A stretch of DNA of 64,000 nucleotides, taken from contig NZ_CP102280.1 of assembly GCF_025150085.1 (NCBI RefSeq), positions 945,001 to 1,009,000 of the forward strand, in the 5' to 3' direction. Source of the stretch: Dorea longicatena. Lineage in GTDB: Bacteria; Bacillota; Clostridia; Lachnospirales; Lachnospiraceae. This document shows positions 7,362-17,197 of this stretch, one piece after another; the first letter of the stretch is position 1; each line of letters starts with the position of its first letter. Under the pieces are notes generated by a model. That model saw only the letters and a program-made list of their open reading frames with translations. It ran no database searches and had not been told where the DNA came from. A program made the translations under genes and the position numbers.

Positions 7362-7883
7362 ATGGAAGATAGGAACGTCAAGCGTGGGGATATTTATCAC
7401 GCCGACCTTGATCCTGTATTTGGAAGTGAACAGGGCGGTTATCGTCCGGTGCTGGTGATTCAGAACAATATAGGAAATAAATACAGTCCGACAGTGATTG
7501 TGGCAGCAATTACTAGTAAAGAAAAAATGAAACTGCCAACACACATTGCAGTCCCGGAAATGGAAGGGTTAGAAAAAGATTCTGTAGTGCTGTTGGAGCA
7601 GCTTAGAACTTTGGATAAAAGACGGTTGGAAAATTATGTGTGTACCTTAGACCGCACTGAAATGGAGAAAATCAATAAAGCAATCAGGAGAAGTACCGGG
7701 ATACCGAAGATAATTGAAAAACCGTTAGTCGTGAGCCTGTGCAGAGTATGTGCAGGCAATTTTTATGATGTGCCGGGACATTATATCCGGCGAGTGAATC
7801 CAGAACAGCGATATAAGGATACTTGTATGTTCTGTAATGTCCGGAATGGGTACGACTATTATATAGGAAGAAAGAACAAGTAA
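7362..7883 (+). CDS. PemK/MazF-family toxin-like protein with C-terminal four-Cys extension
   Basis: 173 residues from the ATG at 7362, preceded by AGAGGAG; the longer frame from 7302 has no ribosome site. Residues ~6-112 match the PemK/MazF fold: 'KRGDIYHADLDPVFGSEQGG', 'YRPVLVIQNN' with Arg28, 'AAITSK' with Thr51, and 'LLEQLRTLDK' with Glu79. Known members are sequence-specific mRNA endonucleases. Residues 113-173 are an addition not present in MazF: Cys127-x2-Cys130 and Cys155-x2-Cys158, a zinc-ribbon-like arrangement. No antitoxin gene sits immediately upstream; the preceding 500 bp is gene-free. It may act as a toxin with a distant antitoxin or have been recruited as a mobile-element regulator. 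Confidence 0.85.
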   Translation: MEDRNVKRGDIYHADLDPVFGSEQGGYRPVLVIQNNIGNKYSPTVIVAAITSKEKMKLPTHIAVPEMEGLEKDSVVLLEQLRTLDKRRLENYVCTLDRTEMEKINKAIRRSTGIPKIIEKPLVVSLCRVCAGNFYDVPGHYIRRVNPEQRYKDTCMFCNVRNGYDYYIGRKNK

Positions 7884-7955
7884 CACGTAAAAGTCAAGTG
7901 TGCGATTTGAAAATTCGCACATTGGACGATGCAGACGAAAATGGATATCTTAGTG

Positions 7956-7979
7956 GTGTAACGTTTTTAGATGTTACAC
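7956..7979. repeat. Short inverted repeat before the excisionase gene
   Basis: GTGTAAC (7956-7962) and GTTACAC (7973-7979) form a perfect 7-bp dyad with a 10-base loop. It lies 55 bp before the excisionase start and is a possible Xis/integrase or regulator binding site. Confidence 0.4.
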
Positions 7980-8033
7980 AGCTAAAAACTACCGGTAGTG
8001 AAGCGCAAAGATTAGGACGAGGAGGATAACGTC

Positions 8034-8261
8034 ATGGCAATGATAGAGAATGAAGTGGAAAAGAAAGTATATAAAGTAGAAGATGTTCAGAATTTGCTTG
8101 GGCTGGGACGCTCCAAGGCGTATGAATTTATAGAAAATGTTTATTATGATAGAAAACCATTCCGGGTGTTGAAGATTGGCAGATCTTATCGTATCCCATG
8201 CAATTCTTTTGATAAGTGGCTGAATGGAGACGAGGAGAGAGAGAGAGTGAGAGCAGAATGA
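8034..8261 (+). CDS. xis: Excisionase-type DNA-binding protein
   Basis: 75 residues after AGGAGGATAACGTC. A MerR-like winged helix of the excisionase family: 'YKVEDVQNLLGLGRSKAYEF' (helix-turn-helix), then 'RVLKIGRSYRIPCNSFDKWL' (wing and terminal helix). These small proteins bend attachment-site DNA and steer tyrosine integrases toward excision. The stop overlaps the start of the downstream integrase (ATGA), showing translational coupling. It marks this segment as an integrated element or its remnant. Confidence 0.88.
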   Translation: MAMIENEVEKKVYKVEDVQNLLGLGRSKAYEFIENVYYDRKPFRVLKIGRSYRIPCNSFDKWLNGDEERERVRAE

Positions 8262-9475
8262 AACAGAAAGAAACGCAGCAGGAGACAATGTCAAAGGAAA
8301 AGAGAGTTGTCTTTTTTGAAGGAAAATCATGGTATCACAGAACCAAAGAGCTGCAGGACGATCTGACGACAAAATATGGGAAAAAAGGTGGCTTTGAAAC
8401 GCCGGAAGAAGCAGAGAAAAGTTACTGGGAATATGAAAAAAGATACCAGAAGAAGCAGAGAGATCTCCAGATTGCAAAAATGCAAAAGACAGATGTGATG
8501 CTTGGGGATTATCTGGAATACTGGTTTGAAAATATTTTCAGTCCGAGAATTGAGACAACCACGAGAATGGTTGGAGCATATACCTTATATAATCTGATTC
8601 TTCCGAGTATGGAAGCGGATATCAAATTAAAATACATTTCAGTAGAGTATTTAGATGCTCTACTGGAACGTGTCGCGAAAATCTGTCCTTCAGCGGGAAA
8701 TAAAGGGCGGGAGCTTTTGAGCATCGCCATGAAAGATGCAGCAGGAGATAAGTTCATAAGCTATAATCCAATGCCTGAGACAAAGCCATATCCGAGAGTA
8801 AAACCAAAGGTAAGGGTATTAGGCAAAGAAAAATTGAAGGTTTTTCTTGAAGCTGCGAGCAAGAATCCTTGGTATCTGGAAATTTTACTGGGACTGTTTT
8901 GTGGATTACGAAAAGGAGAAATTCTTGGATTGAAATTTCAGGATTTTGATTTTGAAAAACAGACCGTCAGAATTAGCAGACAGCTTGTTGGAAACCTGAA
9001 ACTGAAAGAAAAAGAATTTACGGTTACGGAATATGCTGTTATTGAAAGGAATCCAAAGACTGAGAACAGCTACCGGATATTGAGAGTGCCAAAAGTGGTG
9101 ATGCAGGAAGTAAAACGCAGACAGCAGTTGATTGAATTGCGAAAAACTGATCCGGGCATAGAATACAAGAATTTTGATTATGTATGTTGTCAGGAAAATG
9201 GCGAACCCCGATCATTAACGGCAATGAATCAGGCACTTACGAAAATCTGTAACAGAAATGGATTGGCAAATATCACCGTACATGGACTCAGACATATGTT
9301 TGCGACCATTTTAATTGAGCTTGGAGTTCCATTGTTTAAAATATCTGGTCTGTTAGGTCATAGTTCCGTTCATACGACTTACGAATATTATTGTGAGATT
9401 ATGGACGAGCAGGATAAGATTATTGCATTTGTAAATAATACATTTGTACCACAACGAACGGGAACGGAGGGATAG
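8258..9475 (+). CDS. int: Tyrosine recombinase/integrase 1
   Basis: 405 residues starting at the ATG at 8258, which overlaps the xis stop by 4 bases; the longer frame from 8216 is just xis read in another frame. An arm-binding/SAM-like N-terminal half (core-binding domain ~85-170) precedes the catalytic domain. Arg218 lies in 'GLRKGEIL', H342-x-x-R345 in 'HGLRH', and the 'LLGHSSVHTTYEYY' block carries the Tyr nucleophile near 377-378. It belongs to the phage/ICE integrase family and catalyses site-specific insertion and excision. Two bases separate it from a second integrase gene, an unusual tandem arrangement. Confidence 0.92.
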   Translation: MKQKETQQETMSKEKRVVFFEGKSWYHRTKELQDDLTTKYGKKGGFETPEEAEKSYWEYEKRYQKKQRDLQIAKMQKTDVMLGDYLEYWFENIFSPRIETTTRMVGAYTLYNLILPSMEADIKLKYISVEYLDALLERVAKICPSAGNKGRELLSIAMKDAAGDKFISYNPMPETKPYPRVKPKVRVLGKEKLKVFLEAASKNPWYLEILLGLFCGLRKGEILGLKFQDFDFEKQTVRISRQLVGNLKLKEKEFTVTEYAVIERNPKTENSYRILRVPKVVMQEVKRRQQLIELRKTDPGIEYKNFDYVCCQENGEPRSLTAMNQALTKICNRNGLANITVHGLRHMFATILIELGVPLFKISGLLGHSSVHTTYEYYCEIMDEQDKIIAFVNNTFVPQRTGTEG

Positions 9476-9477
9476 CC

Positions 9478-10770
9478 ATGCATAAGACCTTTGATTTTAA
9501 GAAATATGTAGAATATAAGGTTTATTCGGTGACGACAATCAAAAAAGGATATGGATTTCGCGTGTTGCTGACGTTTGCAGATGAAAGTACAAAGACACAG
9601 CAACATGCGGGATTCACAACCAAAAGAGAAGCTAATGCATTTCGTGATGAAGTAATCGGACAGCTACATACCGGAACCTATATTGTGTATGGAAAAATCC
9701 GGGTAGAGGAGTTTATGATCTTCTGGCTGGAAGATATTATGCGTCCCCGGATAACAGACGATACTTATACAACTTACAAAAGTTCCATTAAGAATTATAT
9801 TGTTCCACAGCTTGGAAAAATGTATATGTCTACACTGAATCAGGGGTATATCAGAAAATTATATAATGCAGTTGCAGAGAAGTATGAATCGGTTGCGAAA
9901 AATGTCAGGACGATCATGAAAACATCATTGGAGTATGCATTTAACAAAAATGTATTGGCAACAAATCCTGCGAAGGGAATCAATTTACCGAAGAAAATAA
10001 AAAAGACAGAGTATCGTGTCCTGAAAATTGACGAGAAGAAAACATTGACACTTCCGCAGGTGCTTCGGTTGATTGAGGCAAGCAAGGAGACACCGATTCA
10101 TATGCAGATTTTATTTGCGGTATTGATGGGACTCAGAAGAAGTGAAATAAATGGTCTGAAATACAGTGATGTCGATTACATTCACAGGACGTTGAGAGTA
10201 GAGCGTCAGTTGGGAAAGAAGCCAAACAGTAAAGCAGAAGATTGTGCACCTAAGATGCTGACAAAGCAGGAAATTAAAACAAAAACACCTGCTGGTGTGC
10301 GTGAACTTCCAATACCGGATTATGTATTTGAAGCCATTCTAGAAGAACGGAAAACTTATGAGAAGAACCGCAGACGCAGACCAAAAGAGTTCCGGGACTG
10401 GAATTATATTTGTTGTTCTACATATGGGAATCCAAGGAGTAAAGGCTTTCATCAGAAATACTATAAAGACTTGTTGAAATCCTTGGATTTGCCTGATATT
10501 CATTTTCACCAGTTGAGAAATACCTATGCAACTATTTTGCTGAAGAATAGCTTTAATTCAAAAGGTGTTTCGCATTTATTGGGACATGCCAAGGAAATCA
10601 TATCAGTAGATGTCTATGGAGATACGCAGGAAATCATAGAAGACTGTCTGGATGTATTGGAACCATTTATTGAAGAAGTTATTCCAAAAGAGCGGAAAGA
10701 TCAGTATTATGATTATTCAGAAGTGATTGAAATAGACTTAATCCTGGAGGAATATTTCAACGCAGCATGA
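9478..10770 (+). CDS. Tyrosine recombinase/integrase 2
   Basis: 430 residues, with GGAGGGATAGCC just before the ATG. An AP2-like/arm-binding N-terminus (~15-65: 'GYGFRVLLTFADES') and a SAM-like core-binding domain (~75-160) precede the catalytic domain. This has 'LMGLRRSEINGL' (Arg I), 'HFHQLRNTYATI' (H-x-L-R, with Asn where His is usual two residues on), and 'LLGHAKEIISVDVYGD' (Tyr). It is only distantly similar to integrase 1, so this is not a recent duplication. Paired integrases may act as a heteromeric pair or be a resident plus an invading enzyme. The gene ends in a terminator and is the last element-type gene before uvrB. Confidence 0.9.
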   Translation: MHKTFDFKKYVEYKVYSVTTIKKGYGFRVLLTFADESTKTQQHAGFTTKREANAFRDEVIGQLHTGTYIVYGKIRVEEFMIFWLEDIMRPRITDDTYTTYKSSIKNYIVPQLGKMYMSTLNQGYIRKLYNAVAEKYESVAKNVRTIMKTSLEYAFNKNVLATNPAKGINLPKKIKKTEYRVLKIDEKKTLTLPQVLRLIEASKETPIHMQILFAVLMGLRRSEINGLKYSDVDYIHRTLRVERQLGKKPNSKAEDCAPKMLTKQEIKTKTPAGVRELPIPDYVFEAILEERKTYEKNRRRRPKEFRDWNYICCSTYGNPRSKGFHQKYYKDLLKSLDLPDIHFHQLRNTYATILLKNSFNSKGVSHLLGHAKEIISVDVYGDTQEIIEDCLDVLEPFIEEVIPKERKDQYYDYSEVIEIDLILEEYFNAA

Positions 10771-10792
10771 TAAAAAATAGAATAGTAGTAAG

Positions 10793-10836
10793 AGAGAAAA
10801 GTACAAATAAGAATCGAACATTTGTGCTTTTTCTTA
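10793..10836 (+). terminator. Terminator after the integrase operon
   Basis: AGAGAAAAGTACAAA (about 10793-10807) pairs with TTTGTGCTTTTTCTT (10821-10835), including G-U pairs; the second arm is itself T-rich. Confidence 0.6.
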
Positions 10837-10866
10837 CCTTCATCTATATACTTTCAAAAAAATGTC

Positions 10867-10875
10867 TGATATAAT
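10867..10875 (+). promoter_or_regulatory. Extended -10 promoter, probably for uvrB-uvrA
   Basis: TG-A-TATAAT at 10867-10875 is a perfect extended -10; no good -35 is visible 16-18 bases upstream. Transcription from here would give a roughly 240-base leader before uvrB. Confidence 0.5.
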
Positions 10876-10994
10876 AGGGACTGTTACAAGAACAAACAGT
10901 AAAAATATGACAGAATCGGAGCCTGGTATCATCAGGTATTTCCGAGTGTTGTTTTATCCGCAAAAATCAGTTTTCCCACAGGGATACTACGTAA

Positions 10995-11108
10995 TGTGAC
11001 TTTTATTCGTAACGAGGTGAAAAAGACATCTATTCACCATAAAATAAGCTTTTCGTTACGAATCTGGATACGAATTTTTGGCTGATAATGATCATAGTAA
11101 AAGTCACA
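10995..11108. repeat. Nested inverted repeat in front of uvrB
   Basis: TGTGACTTTTA (10995-11005) is the exact reverse complement of TAAAAGTCACA (11098-11108). The next ten bases, TTCGTAACGA (11006-11015), are the exact reverse complement of TCGTTACGAA (11053-11062). The inner loop has a third dyad, GGTGAA (11016-11021) and TTCACC (11033-11038). The right outer arm ends 3 bases before the uvrB ribosome site. It could be a folded leader RNA or recombinase binding arms. Confidence 0.75.
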
Positions 11109-11124
11109 AATGGAGGGATTTACC

Positions 11125-13113
11125 ATGAATGAGTTCAAATTAAAAGCCCCATATAAGCCAACCGGAGACCAGCCACAGGCGATAGCAGAGCTTGTGAAAG
11201 GGTTCAAGGAAGGCAATCAATGCCAGACTTTACTAGGGGTTACGGGTTCTGGAAAGACTTTTACGATGGCAAATGTGATTCAGCAATTACAGAAGCCGAC
11301 GCTTGTCATTGCTCATAATAAGACGTTAGCAGCTCAGTTGTACGGAGAGTTCAAGGAGATGTTCCCTGAGAACGCAGTGGAATATTTTGTCTCCTACTAC
11401 GACTACTACCAGCCGGAAGCCTACGTCCCATCCTCAGACACATACATTGCGAAAGATTCTTCTGTAAACGAAGAAATTGATAAACTGAGATTATCGGCAA
11501 CAGCAGCATTGATCGAGCGGAGAGACGTGATCGTAATTGCCAGTGTTTCCTGTATCTATGGTCTTGGTGAACCGGAAAACTTCGAACAGATGATGGTATC
11601 GCTCCGTCCGGGTATGGAGAAAGACCGTGATGAAGTGTTGCGCCAGCTGATAGACATTCAATATGACAGAAATGACATGGATTTCAAGCGCGGAACATTC
11701 CGGGTACGGGGAGATACGGTAGAGATTGTACCGGCAGACCGTGGCGATACTGCTATTAGAGTGGAATTTTTCGGAGATGAGATTGACCGGATTTCGGAAA
11801 TAGACATGCTTACCGGTGAAGTGAAAAATACGCTGAATCATATTGCGATATTTCCAGCTTCTCACTATGTTGTTCCGAAAGAACGTATGGAGAAAGCGAT
11901 TCGTAATATTGAGATTGAACTGGAAGAACAGGTGAAATATTTCAAATCGGAAGGCAAGCTTCTGGAAGCGCAGAGGATTGCAGAACGTACGAATTTTGAT
12001 ATAGAAATGATGCGTGAGACAGGATTCTGCTCGGGAATTGAGAACTATTCAAGACATTTAGCGGGACTTGCACCGGGACAGCCGCCGAACACATTGATGG
12101 ATTATTTCCCGGATGATTTTATTATTATGATCGACGAGTCGCACAAGACGGTTCCGCAGATCGGCGGCATGTATCATGGAGACCAGTCCAGAAAACGTAC
12201 ACTGGTAGAATATGGATTCCGTCTGCCGTCAGCACTGGATAACAGACCACTTAGCTTTGACGAATTTGAAAGCAAGATCGATCAGGTCATGTTTGTATCT
12301 GCAACACCGGGCAAATATGAAGAAGAACATGAACTGTTAAGAGCCGAGCAGGTAATTCGTCCGACAGGTCTTCTCGATCCGGAAGTGGAAGTTCGTCCGG
12401 TAGAAGGACAGATTGATGATCTGATCGGAGAAGTGAATAAAGAGATTGCCAATAAGCACAAAATACTGATAACAACACTGACCAAACGTATGGCAGAAGA
12501 CCTTACTGACTATATGAGAGAACTGGGAATCCGCGTGCGTTACCTGCATTCGGATATCGATACACTGGAACGTACCGAGATCGTGCGGGATATGCGGTTG
12601 GATGTATTTGACGTACTGGTTGGTATCAACCTTCTGCGAGAAGGTCTGGATATTCCGGAAATCACACTGGTTGCAATTCTGGATGCAGATAAAGAAGGAT
12701 TCCTGCGTTCCGAGACATCACTGATCCAGACCATCGGCCGTGCAGCGCGTAATGCAGAAGGACATGTCATCATGTACGCAGATACGATCACAGATTCTAT
12801 GCGTGCGGCACTGGATGAGACGCAGAGAAGACGTGAAGTGCAGATGGCATATAATGAGGAACATGGCATTACACCGAAGACAATCCAGAAAGCGGTACGA
12901 GATCTGATCGCTGTATCCAAGAAGGTGGCAGCCTCTGAAGTGCAGATGGAAAAAGATCCGGAATCTATGAGCGAGAAGGAATTAGAGAAACTGATCAAAG
13001 AACTGGAAAAACAGATGAAGAAAGCAGCGGCAGACCTGAACTTTGAGGCGGCAGCAGAACTCAGAGATAAGTTAATTGAGCTTAAAAAGACACTGCAGGA
13101 AATAAAGATATAG
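11125..13113 (+). CDS. uvrB: UvrABC excinuclease subunit B
   Basis: 662 residues from the ATG at 11125 ([10 protein letters not shown]), which has GGAGG 8 bases upstream; an ATG at 11110 would remove that site. Walker A 'GVTGSGKT' is at ~38-45, the beta-hairpin that clamps DNA is in '[12 protein letters not shown]', and the DEAD-like box is DESH. Helicase motifs '[11 protein letters not shown]' and 'QTIGRAARN' follow, and a C-terminal UVR domain (~620-655) contacts UvrC. UvrB verifies DNA damage after loading by UvrA and recruits UvrC for incision. It has normal length for the family and lies 22 bp ahead of uvrA in an operon. Confidence 0.98.
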   Translation: MNEFKLKAPYKPTGDQPQAIAELVKGFKEGNQCQTLLGVTGSGKTFTMANVIQQLQKPTLVIAHNKTLAAQLYGEFKEMFPENAVEYFVSYYDYYQPEAYVPSSDTYIAKDSSVNEEIDKLRLSATAALIERRDVIVIASVSCIYGLGEPENFEQMMVSLRPGMEKDRDEVLRQLIDIQYDRNDMDFKRGTFRVRGDTVEIVPADRGDTAIRVEFFGDEIDRISEIDMLTGEVKNTLNHIAIFPASHYVVPKERMEKAIRNIEIELEEQVKYFKSEGKLLEAQRIAERTNFDIEMMRETGFCSGIENYSRHLAGLAPGQPPNTLMDYFPDDFIIMIDESHKTVPQIGGMYHGDQSRKRTLVEYGFRLPSALDNRPLSFDEFESKIDQVMFVSATPGKYEEEHELLRAEQVIRPTGLLDPEVEVRPVEGQIDDLIGEVNKEIANKHKILITTLTKRMAEDLTDYMRELGIRVRYLHSDIDTLERTEIVRDMRLDVFDVLVGINLLREGLDIPEITLVAILDADKEGFLRSETSLIQTIGRAARNAEGHVIMYADTITDSMRAALDETQRRREVQMAYNEEHGITPKTIQKAVRDLIAVSKKVAASEVQMEKDPESMSEKELEKLIKELEKQMKKAAADLNFEAAAELRDKLIELKKTLQEIKI

Positions 13114-13135
13114 AAAAAGGAGAGTATATACTCAC

Positions 13136-15979
13136 ATGTCACAGGAAAAAGATTCAAGACAATATATCAAAATCAGAGGAGCCAATGAGCATAATCTGAA
13201 GAATATAGATGTAGATATACCAAGAGACAAGCTGGTAGTTCTGACTGGACTCAGTGGTTCGGGAAAATCATCGTTGGCATTTGATACAATCTATGCGGAA
13301 GGGCAGAGAAGATACATGGAATCCCTGTCCTCTTATGCAAGACAGTTCTTAGGACAGATGGAAAAGCCGGACGTAGAAAGCATCGAGGGGCTTTCCCCGG
13401 CGATTTCCATTGACCAGAAATCTACGAACCGTAACCCAAGATCCACCGTAGGAACCGTAACGGAAATCTATGATTATTTCCGTTTATTATACGCAAGAGT
13501 CGGAATACCGCACTGTCCGAAATGTGGCCGCGAGATCAAAAAGCAGACGGTTGACCAAATGGTAGAACAAATCATGGGAATGCCGGAGAGAACTAAGATC
13601 CAGCTTCTGGCCCCGGTTGTAAGAGGAAGAAAAGGAACCCATGCCAAATTACTGGATCGTGCCAAGAAGAGCGGTTATGTCCGCGTCAAAATTGACGGTA
13701 ATATGTACGAACTTTCAGAAGAGATTAAGCTGGATAAGAATATCAAACACAATATTGAAATTGTGGTAGACCGTCTGGTAGTAAAAGAAGGCATCGAACA
13801 GCGTCTGACCGACTCCATTGAAAATGTACTGAATCTGGCAGAGGGACTGATGACCGTAGATGTGATCGGCGGAGAGCCGGTTCAGTTCAGTGAAAGTTTT
13901 TCATGCCCGGACTGCGGAATCAGTATCGAAGAGATTGAACCGAGAAGCTTTTCGTTCAACAATCCATTTGGAGCGTGCCCGGAATGTTTCGGACTTGGAT
14001 ATAAGATGGAATTTGATGAGGATCTGATGATCCCGGACAAACGTCTCAGCATCAGCGAAGGTGCCATTACAGTTATGGGATGGCAGTCCTGCACAGACAA
14101 AAAAAGCTTCACTTATGCAATTTTGGATGCATTAAGCAAAGAATACGATTTTTCGCTGGACACTCCATTTGAAGACTATCCGAAAGAAATTCACGATGTT
14201 CTGCTTCATGGAACGAATGGAAAAGAAGTCAAAGTATATTATAAGGGACAGCGTGGAGAAGGTGTCTACGATGTTGCGTTTGAAGGATTGATCAAGAATG
14301 TAGAACGCCGTTACCGGGAGACTGGTTCGGAAACTATGAAAGCGGAATATGAAGAATTCATGAATATTACACCGTGTCATGCCTGCAAGGGACAGCGTCT
14401 GAAGCCGGGAGCACTGGCTGTTACGGTAGGAGATAAGAATATTGCAGAACTGACAGGAATGTCGATCGAGAAACTGCAGGCATTTCTGAAAGAATTGAAG
14501 CTAACGAATCATCAGATGCTGATCGGCGGACAGATCCTGAAAGAGATCAATTCCAGAATCCAGTTTCTGATGGATGTCGGACTGAACTATCTGACACTTG
14601 GAAGAGCAACTGGAACACTGTCCGGCGGAGAAGCACAGAGAATTCGTCTGGCGACTCAGATTGGTTCCGGACTTGTAGGTGTAGCATATATTCTGGATGA
14701 GCCAAGTATCGGTCTGCATCAGAGAGACAATGATAAATTACTTGGCACATTGAAGCATTTGCGTGACCTTGGTAATTCAGTAATCGTAGTCGAGCATGAT
14801 GAGGATACGATGAGAGAAGCGGATTTTATTGTGGATATCGGTCCGGGCGCGGGAGAGCACGGCGGCGAAGTGGTTGCAACGGGAAATGCAGAAGAAATCA
14901 TGCAGAATGAAAAATCTGTAACCGGAGCCTATCTGAGCGGAAGAATCAAGATTCCGGTTCCGGAGACAAGAAGAGAACCAACCGGATGGTTGAAAGTACT
15001 CGGAGCACAGGAAAATAACCTGAAGAACATTGATGTCAGCTTCCCGCTTGGCGTAATGACCTGTGTAACGGGTGTGTCCGGATCGGGAAAAAGTTCGCTG
15101 GTGAATCAGATCCTTTACAAGCGTCTGGCAAGAGACCTGAATCGTGCAAGAACCATTCCGGGCAAACATAAAGGCATCGAAGGACTGGATCAATTAGATA
15201 AAGTTATCAATATCGACCAGTCTCCGATCGGACGTACGCCTAGATCTAACCCGGCAACCTATACGGGAGTATTCGACCTCATAAGAGATCTGTTCGCAGC
15301 AACACCGGATGCGAAGGCAAGAGGCTATAAAAAAGGAAGATTCAGCTTTAATGTCAAAGGAGGACGCTGCGAAGCCTGCAGCGGAGACGGAATCATCAAG
15401 ATCGAGATGCATTTCTTGCCGGATGTCTACGTTCCATGTGAAGTATGTAAGGGAAAACGTTATAACAGAGAGACTCTGGAAGTAAAATATAAAGGCAAAA
15501 GCATTTATGATGTGCTGGATATGACAGTAGAAGAAGCTATGCATTTCTTCGAAAAAGTACCAAGCATCCGCAGAAAGATGGAGACTTTATATGATGTCGG
15601 ACTTTCTTATATCCGTCTGGGACAGCCGTCCACGACGCTGTCCGGAGGAGAAGCACAGCGTATCAAGCTGGCAACGGAACTGAGTAAGAGAAGTACAGGA
15701 AAGACAATCTATATTCTGGATGAGCCGACGACAGGACTGCATTTTGCTGATGTGCATAAGCTGACAGAGATTCTGCACAGACTGACAGCTGATGGTAATA
15801 CGGTTATTGTGATAGAGCATAATCTGGATGTTATAAAAACTGCAGATTATATTATTGATATCGGACCGGAAGGCGGTGACAAAGGTGGAACCGTGATCGC
15901 AAGCGGGACACCGGAAGAGGTAGCAGAAAGTCCTGTGTCTTATACAGGAAAGTATATAAAACCGATGTTAGGAAGGTAG
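13136..15979 (+). CDS. uvrA: UvrABC excinuclease subunit A
   Basis: 947 residues, AAAAAGGAG before the ATG. Two ABC ATPase halves: Walker A '[12 protein letters not shown]' near residue 40 and '[11 protein letters not shown]' near 645, with signature sequences 'LSGGEAQRI' in both halves. Zinc modules: CPKC near 125, the CPDC/CPEC pair near 260-285, and CEAC/CEVC near 745-770. UvrA dimers scan for helix-distorting lesions and load UvrB. Full length, no anomalies. The uvrB-uvrA order is usual for Firmicutes. Confidence 0.98.
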   Translation: MSQEKDSRQYIKIRGANEHNLKNIDVDIPRDKLVVLTGLSGSGKSSLAFDTIYAEGQRRYMESLSSYARQFLGQMEKPDVESIEGLSPAISIDQKSTNRNPRSTVGTVTEIYDYFRLLYARVGIPHCPKCGREIKKQTVDQMVEQIMGMPERTKIQLLAPVVRGRKGTHAKLLDRAKKSGYVRVKIDGNMYELSEEIKLDKNIKHNIEIVVDRLVVKEGIEQRLTDSIENVLNLAEGLMTVDVIGGEPVQFSESFSCPDCGISIEEIEPRSFSFNNPFGACPECFGLGYKMEFDEDLMIPDKRLSISEGAITVMGWQSCTDKKSFTYAILDALSKEYDFSLDTPFEDYPKEIHDVLLHGTNGKEVKVYYKGQRGEGVYDVAFEGLIKNVERRYRETGSETMKAEYEEFMNITPCHACKGQRLKPGALAVTVGDKNIAELTGMSIEKLQAFLKELKLTNHQMLIGGQILKEINSRIQFLMDVGLNYLTLGRATGTLSGGEAQRIRLATQIGSGLVGVAYILDEPSIGLHQRDNDKLLGTLKHLRDLGNSVIVVEHDEDTMREADFIVDIGPGAGEHGGEVVATGNAEEIMQNEKSVTGAYLSGRIKIPVPETRREPTGWLKVLGAQENNLKNIDVSFPLGVMTCVTGVSGSGKSSLVNQILYKRLARDLNRARTIPGKHKGIEGLDQLDKVINIDQSPIGRTPRSNPATYTGVFDLIRDLFAATPDAKARGYKKGRFSFNVKGGRCEACSGDGIIKIEMHFLPDVYVPCEVCKGKRYNRETLEVKYKGKSIYDVLDMTVEEAMHFFEKVPSIRRKMETLYDVGLSYIRLGQPSTTLSGGEAQRIKLATELSKRSTGKTIYILDEPTTGLHFADVHKLTEILHRLTADGNTVIVIEHNLDVIKTADYIIDIGPEGGDKGGTVIASGTPEEVAESPVSYTGKYIKPMLGR

Positions 15980-15980
15980 A

Positions 15981-16023
15981 AATATGACATTTTGTTCATC
16001 TCTTCGGGCAGATTCGTCATATT
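15981..16023 (+). terminator. Possible weak terminator after uvrA
   Basis: AATATGAC (15981-15988) pairs with GTCATATT (16016-16023) around a 27-base loop that has a small inner ATCT/AGAT stem; the following tract is only moderately T-rich. Confidence 0.35.
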
Positions 16024-16093
16024 GTAATATTTATGTAAAAAGCTTCACAAAGATTTAAGCAAAATGGGTCTTTTTATTTTAAATAATTTTGAT

Positions 16094-16099
16094 TATAAT
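16094..16099 (+). promoter_or_regulatory. -10 element of the mreB-family gene
   Basis: A consensus TATAAT about 86 bases before the start. The T-rich stretch at the -35 position is a poor match. Confidence 0.4.
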
Positions 16100-16184
16100 G
16101 GGAACATGCTCAAAAATAGCATGCGTATGATCATATCTTACAAAAGATAATGATATAGACAGCTTGATGAAGGGAGAATTGGGA

Positions 16185-17174
16185 ATGTCAGTAGATCTTG
16201 GAATTGATTTGGGAACAGCCAGTGTATTAGTATATGTAAAAGGAAAAGGTGTTATATTAAAGGAGCCTTCTGTCGTAGCTTATGACAGAGATACAAATGC
16301 GATAAAAGCGATCGGAGAGGAAGCAAGAATGATGCTTGGAAGAACTCCGGGAAATATTGTAGCGGTAAGACCATTAAGACAGGGTGTTATTTCAGATTAT
16401 ACAGTAACTGAAAAAATGATTAAATATTTCGTGCAGAAGGCATTAGGTAAGAGAACCTTCAAAAAGCCTAGAATCAGTATCTGTGTCCCAAGTGGTGTAA
16501 CAGAAGTGGAACGTAAGGCAGTTGAGGAGGCTACTTATGCAGCTGGTGCAAGAGAAGTTCATCTGATTGAAGAGCCGGTTGCAGCAGCTATCGGTGCAGG
16601 AATCGATATTTCAAAACCTTGCGGTAATATGATTGTTGATATCGGGGGAGGAACATCAGATATTGCGGTAATTTCTCTTGGAGGAACTGTTGTAAATACA
16701 TCACTTAAGATCGCAGGTGATGATTTCGATGAGGCAATTGTGCGTTATATGAGAAAGAAGCATAATCTTCTGATCGGTGAAAGAACCGCAGAGGATATTA
16801 AGATTAAAATCGGTACAACTTATCCGTTGATTGAAGATGAGACTTTGGAAGTCAGAGGAAGAAATCTTGTAACAGGACTGCCGAAGACTGTTACGGTAAC
16901 ATCAACAGAGACAGAAGAAGCACTTCGAGAGACTACCGGACAGATTGTAGAAGCCGTAATCAGTGTGTTAGAGAGAACTCCACCGGAGCTTTCCGCTGAT
17001 ATTCTTGACAGAGGAATTATGCTGACGGGAGGCGGATCCATGCTGCGTGGTATGGAAGAGCTGATCGAGGAAAAGACAGGTATTAATACTATGACAGCGG
17101 ATGATCCAATGAAAGTTGTAGCAATCGGTACTGGAGAATATGTAGAATTTATGGGCGAAAGAAAAGGTATCTAG
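16185..17174 (+). CDS. MreB/Mbl-family actin-like cell-shape protein
   Basis: 329 residues from the ATG at 16185 (MSVDLGIDLG), chosen because AGGGAG sits 8 bases upstream; TTG and ATG codons earlier would overlap that site. Actin-fold ATPase motifs: phosphate 1 'DLGTASVLVYVKGKG', phosphate 2 'DIGGGTSDIAVISLGG', adenosine loop 'LTGGGSMLRGM'. These filaments guide peptidoglycan synthesis during elongation. It stands alone, without mreC/mreD, which fits an Mbl or MreBH-like paralogue more than the mreBCD operon copy. I cannot tell which without comparison. It is 23 bp ahead of recD2. Confidence 0.9.
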   Translation: MSVDLGIDLGTASVLVYVKGKGVILKEPSVVAYDRDTNAIKAIGEEARMMLGRTPGNIVAVRPLRQGVISDYTVTEKMIKYFVQKALGKRTFKKPRISICVPSGVTEVERKAVEEATYAAGAREVHLIEEPVAAAIGAGIDISKPCGNMIVDIGGGTSDIAVISLGGTVVNTSLKIAGDDFDEAIVRYMRKKHNLLIGERTAEDIKIKIGTTYPLIEDETLEVRGRNLVTGLPKTVTVTSTETEEALRETTGQIVEAVISVLERTPPELSADILDRGIMLTGGGSMLRGMEELIEEKTGINTMTADDPMKVVAIGTGEYVEFMGERKGI

Positions 17175-17197
17175 AAAACCAGGGTGAATGAAATCGA

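Larger units (their letters stand above)
10771..11124. other. Integrase-uvrB intergenic region
   Basis: 354 bp holding a terminator, an extended -10 promoter (TGATATAAT ending 10875) and about 250 bases of strongly dyad-rich leader up to the uvrB ribosome site. It is the most likely place for an element end (att) or a structured 5' leader. Confidence 0.6.

Noticed and set aside
10815..10827. LexA/SOS-box-like CGAACATTTGTGC upstream of uvrB
   Set aside because: The second half-site is imperfect and the sequence is explained as loop and arm of the integrase terminator; it also lies upstream of the predicted uvrB promoter.
12540..13157. Minus-strand open frame of 205 codons opposite the 3' end of uvrB
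   Set aside because: Ser/Arg-rich shadow of uvrB with no recognisable domain or ribosome site.
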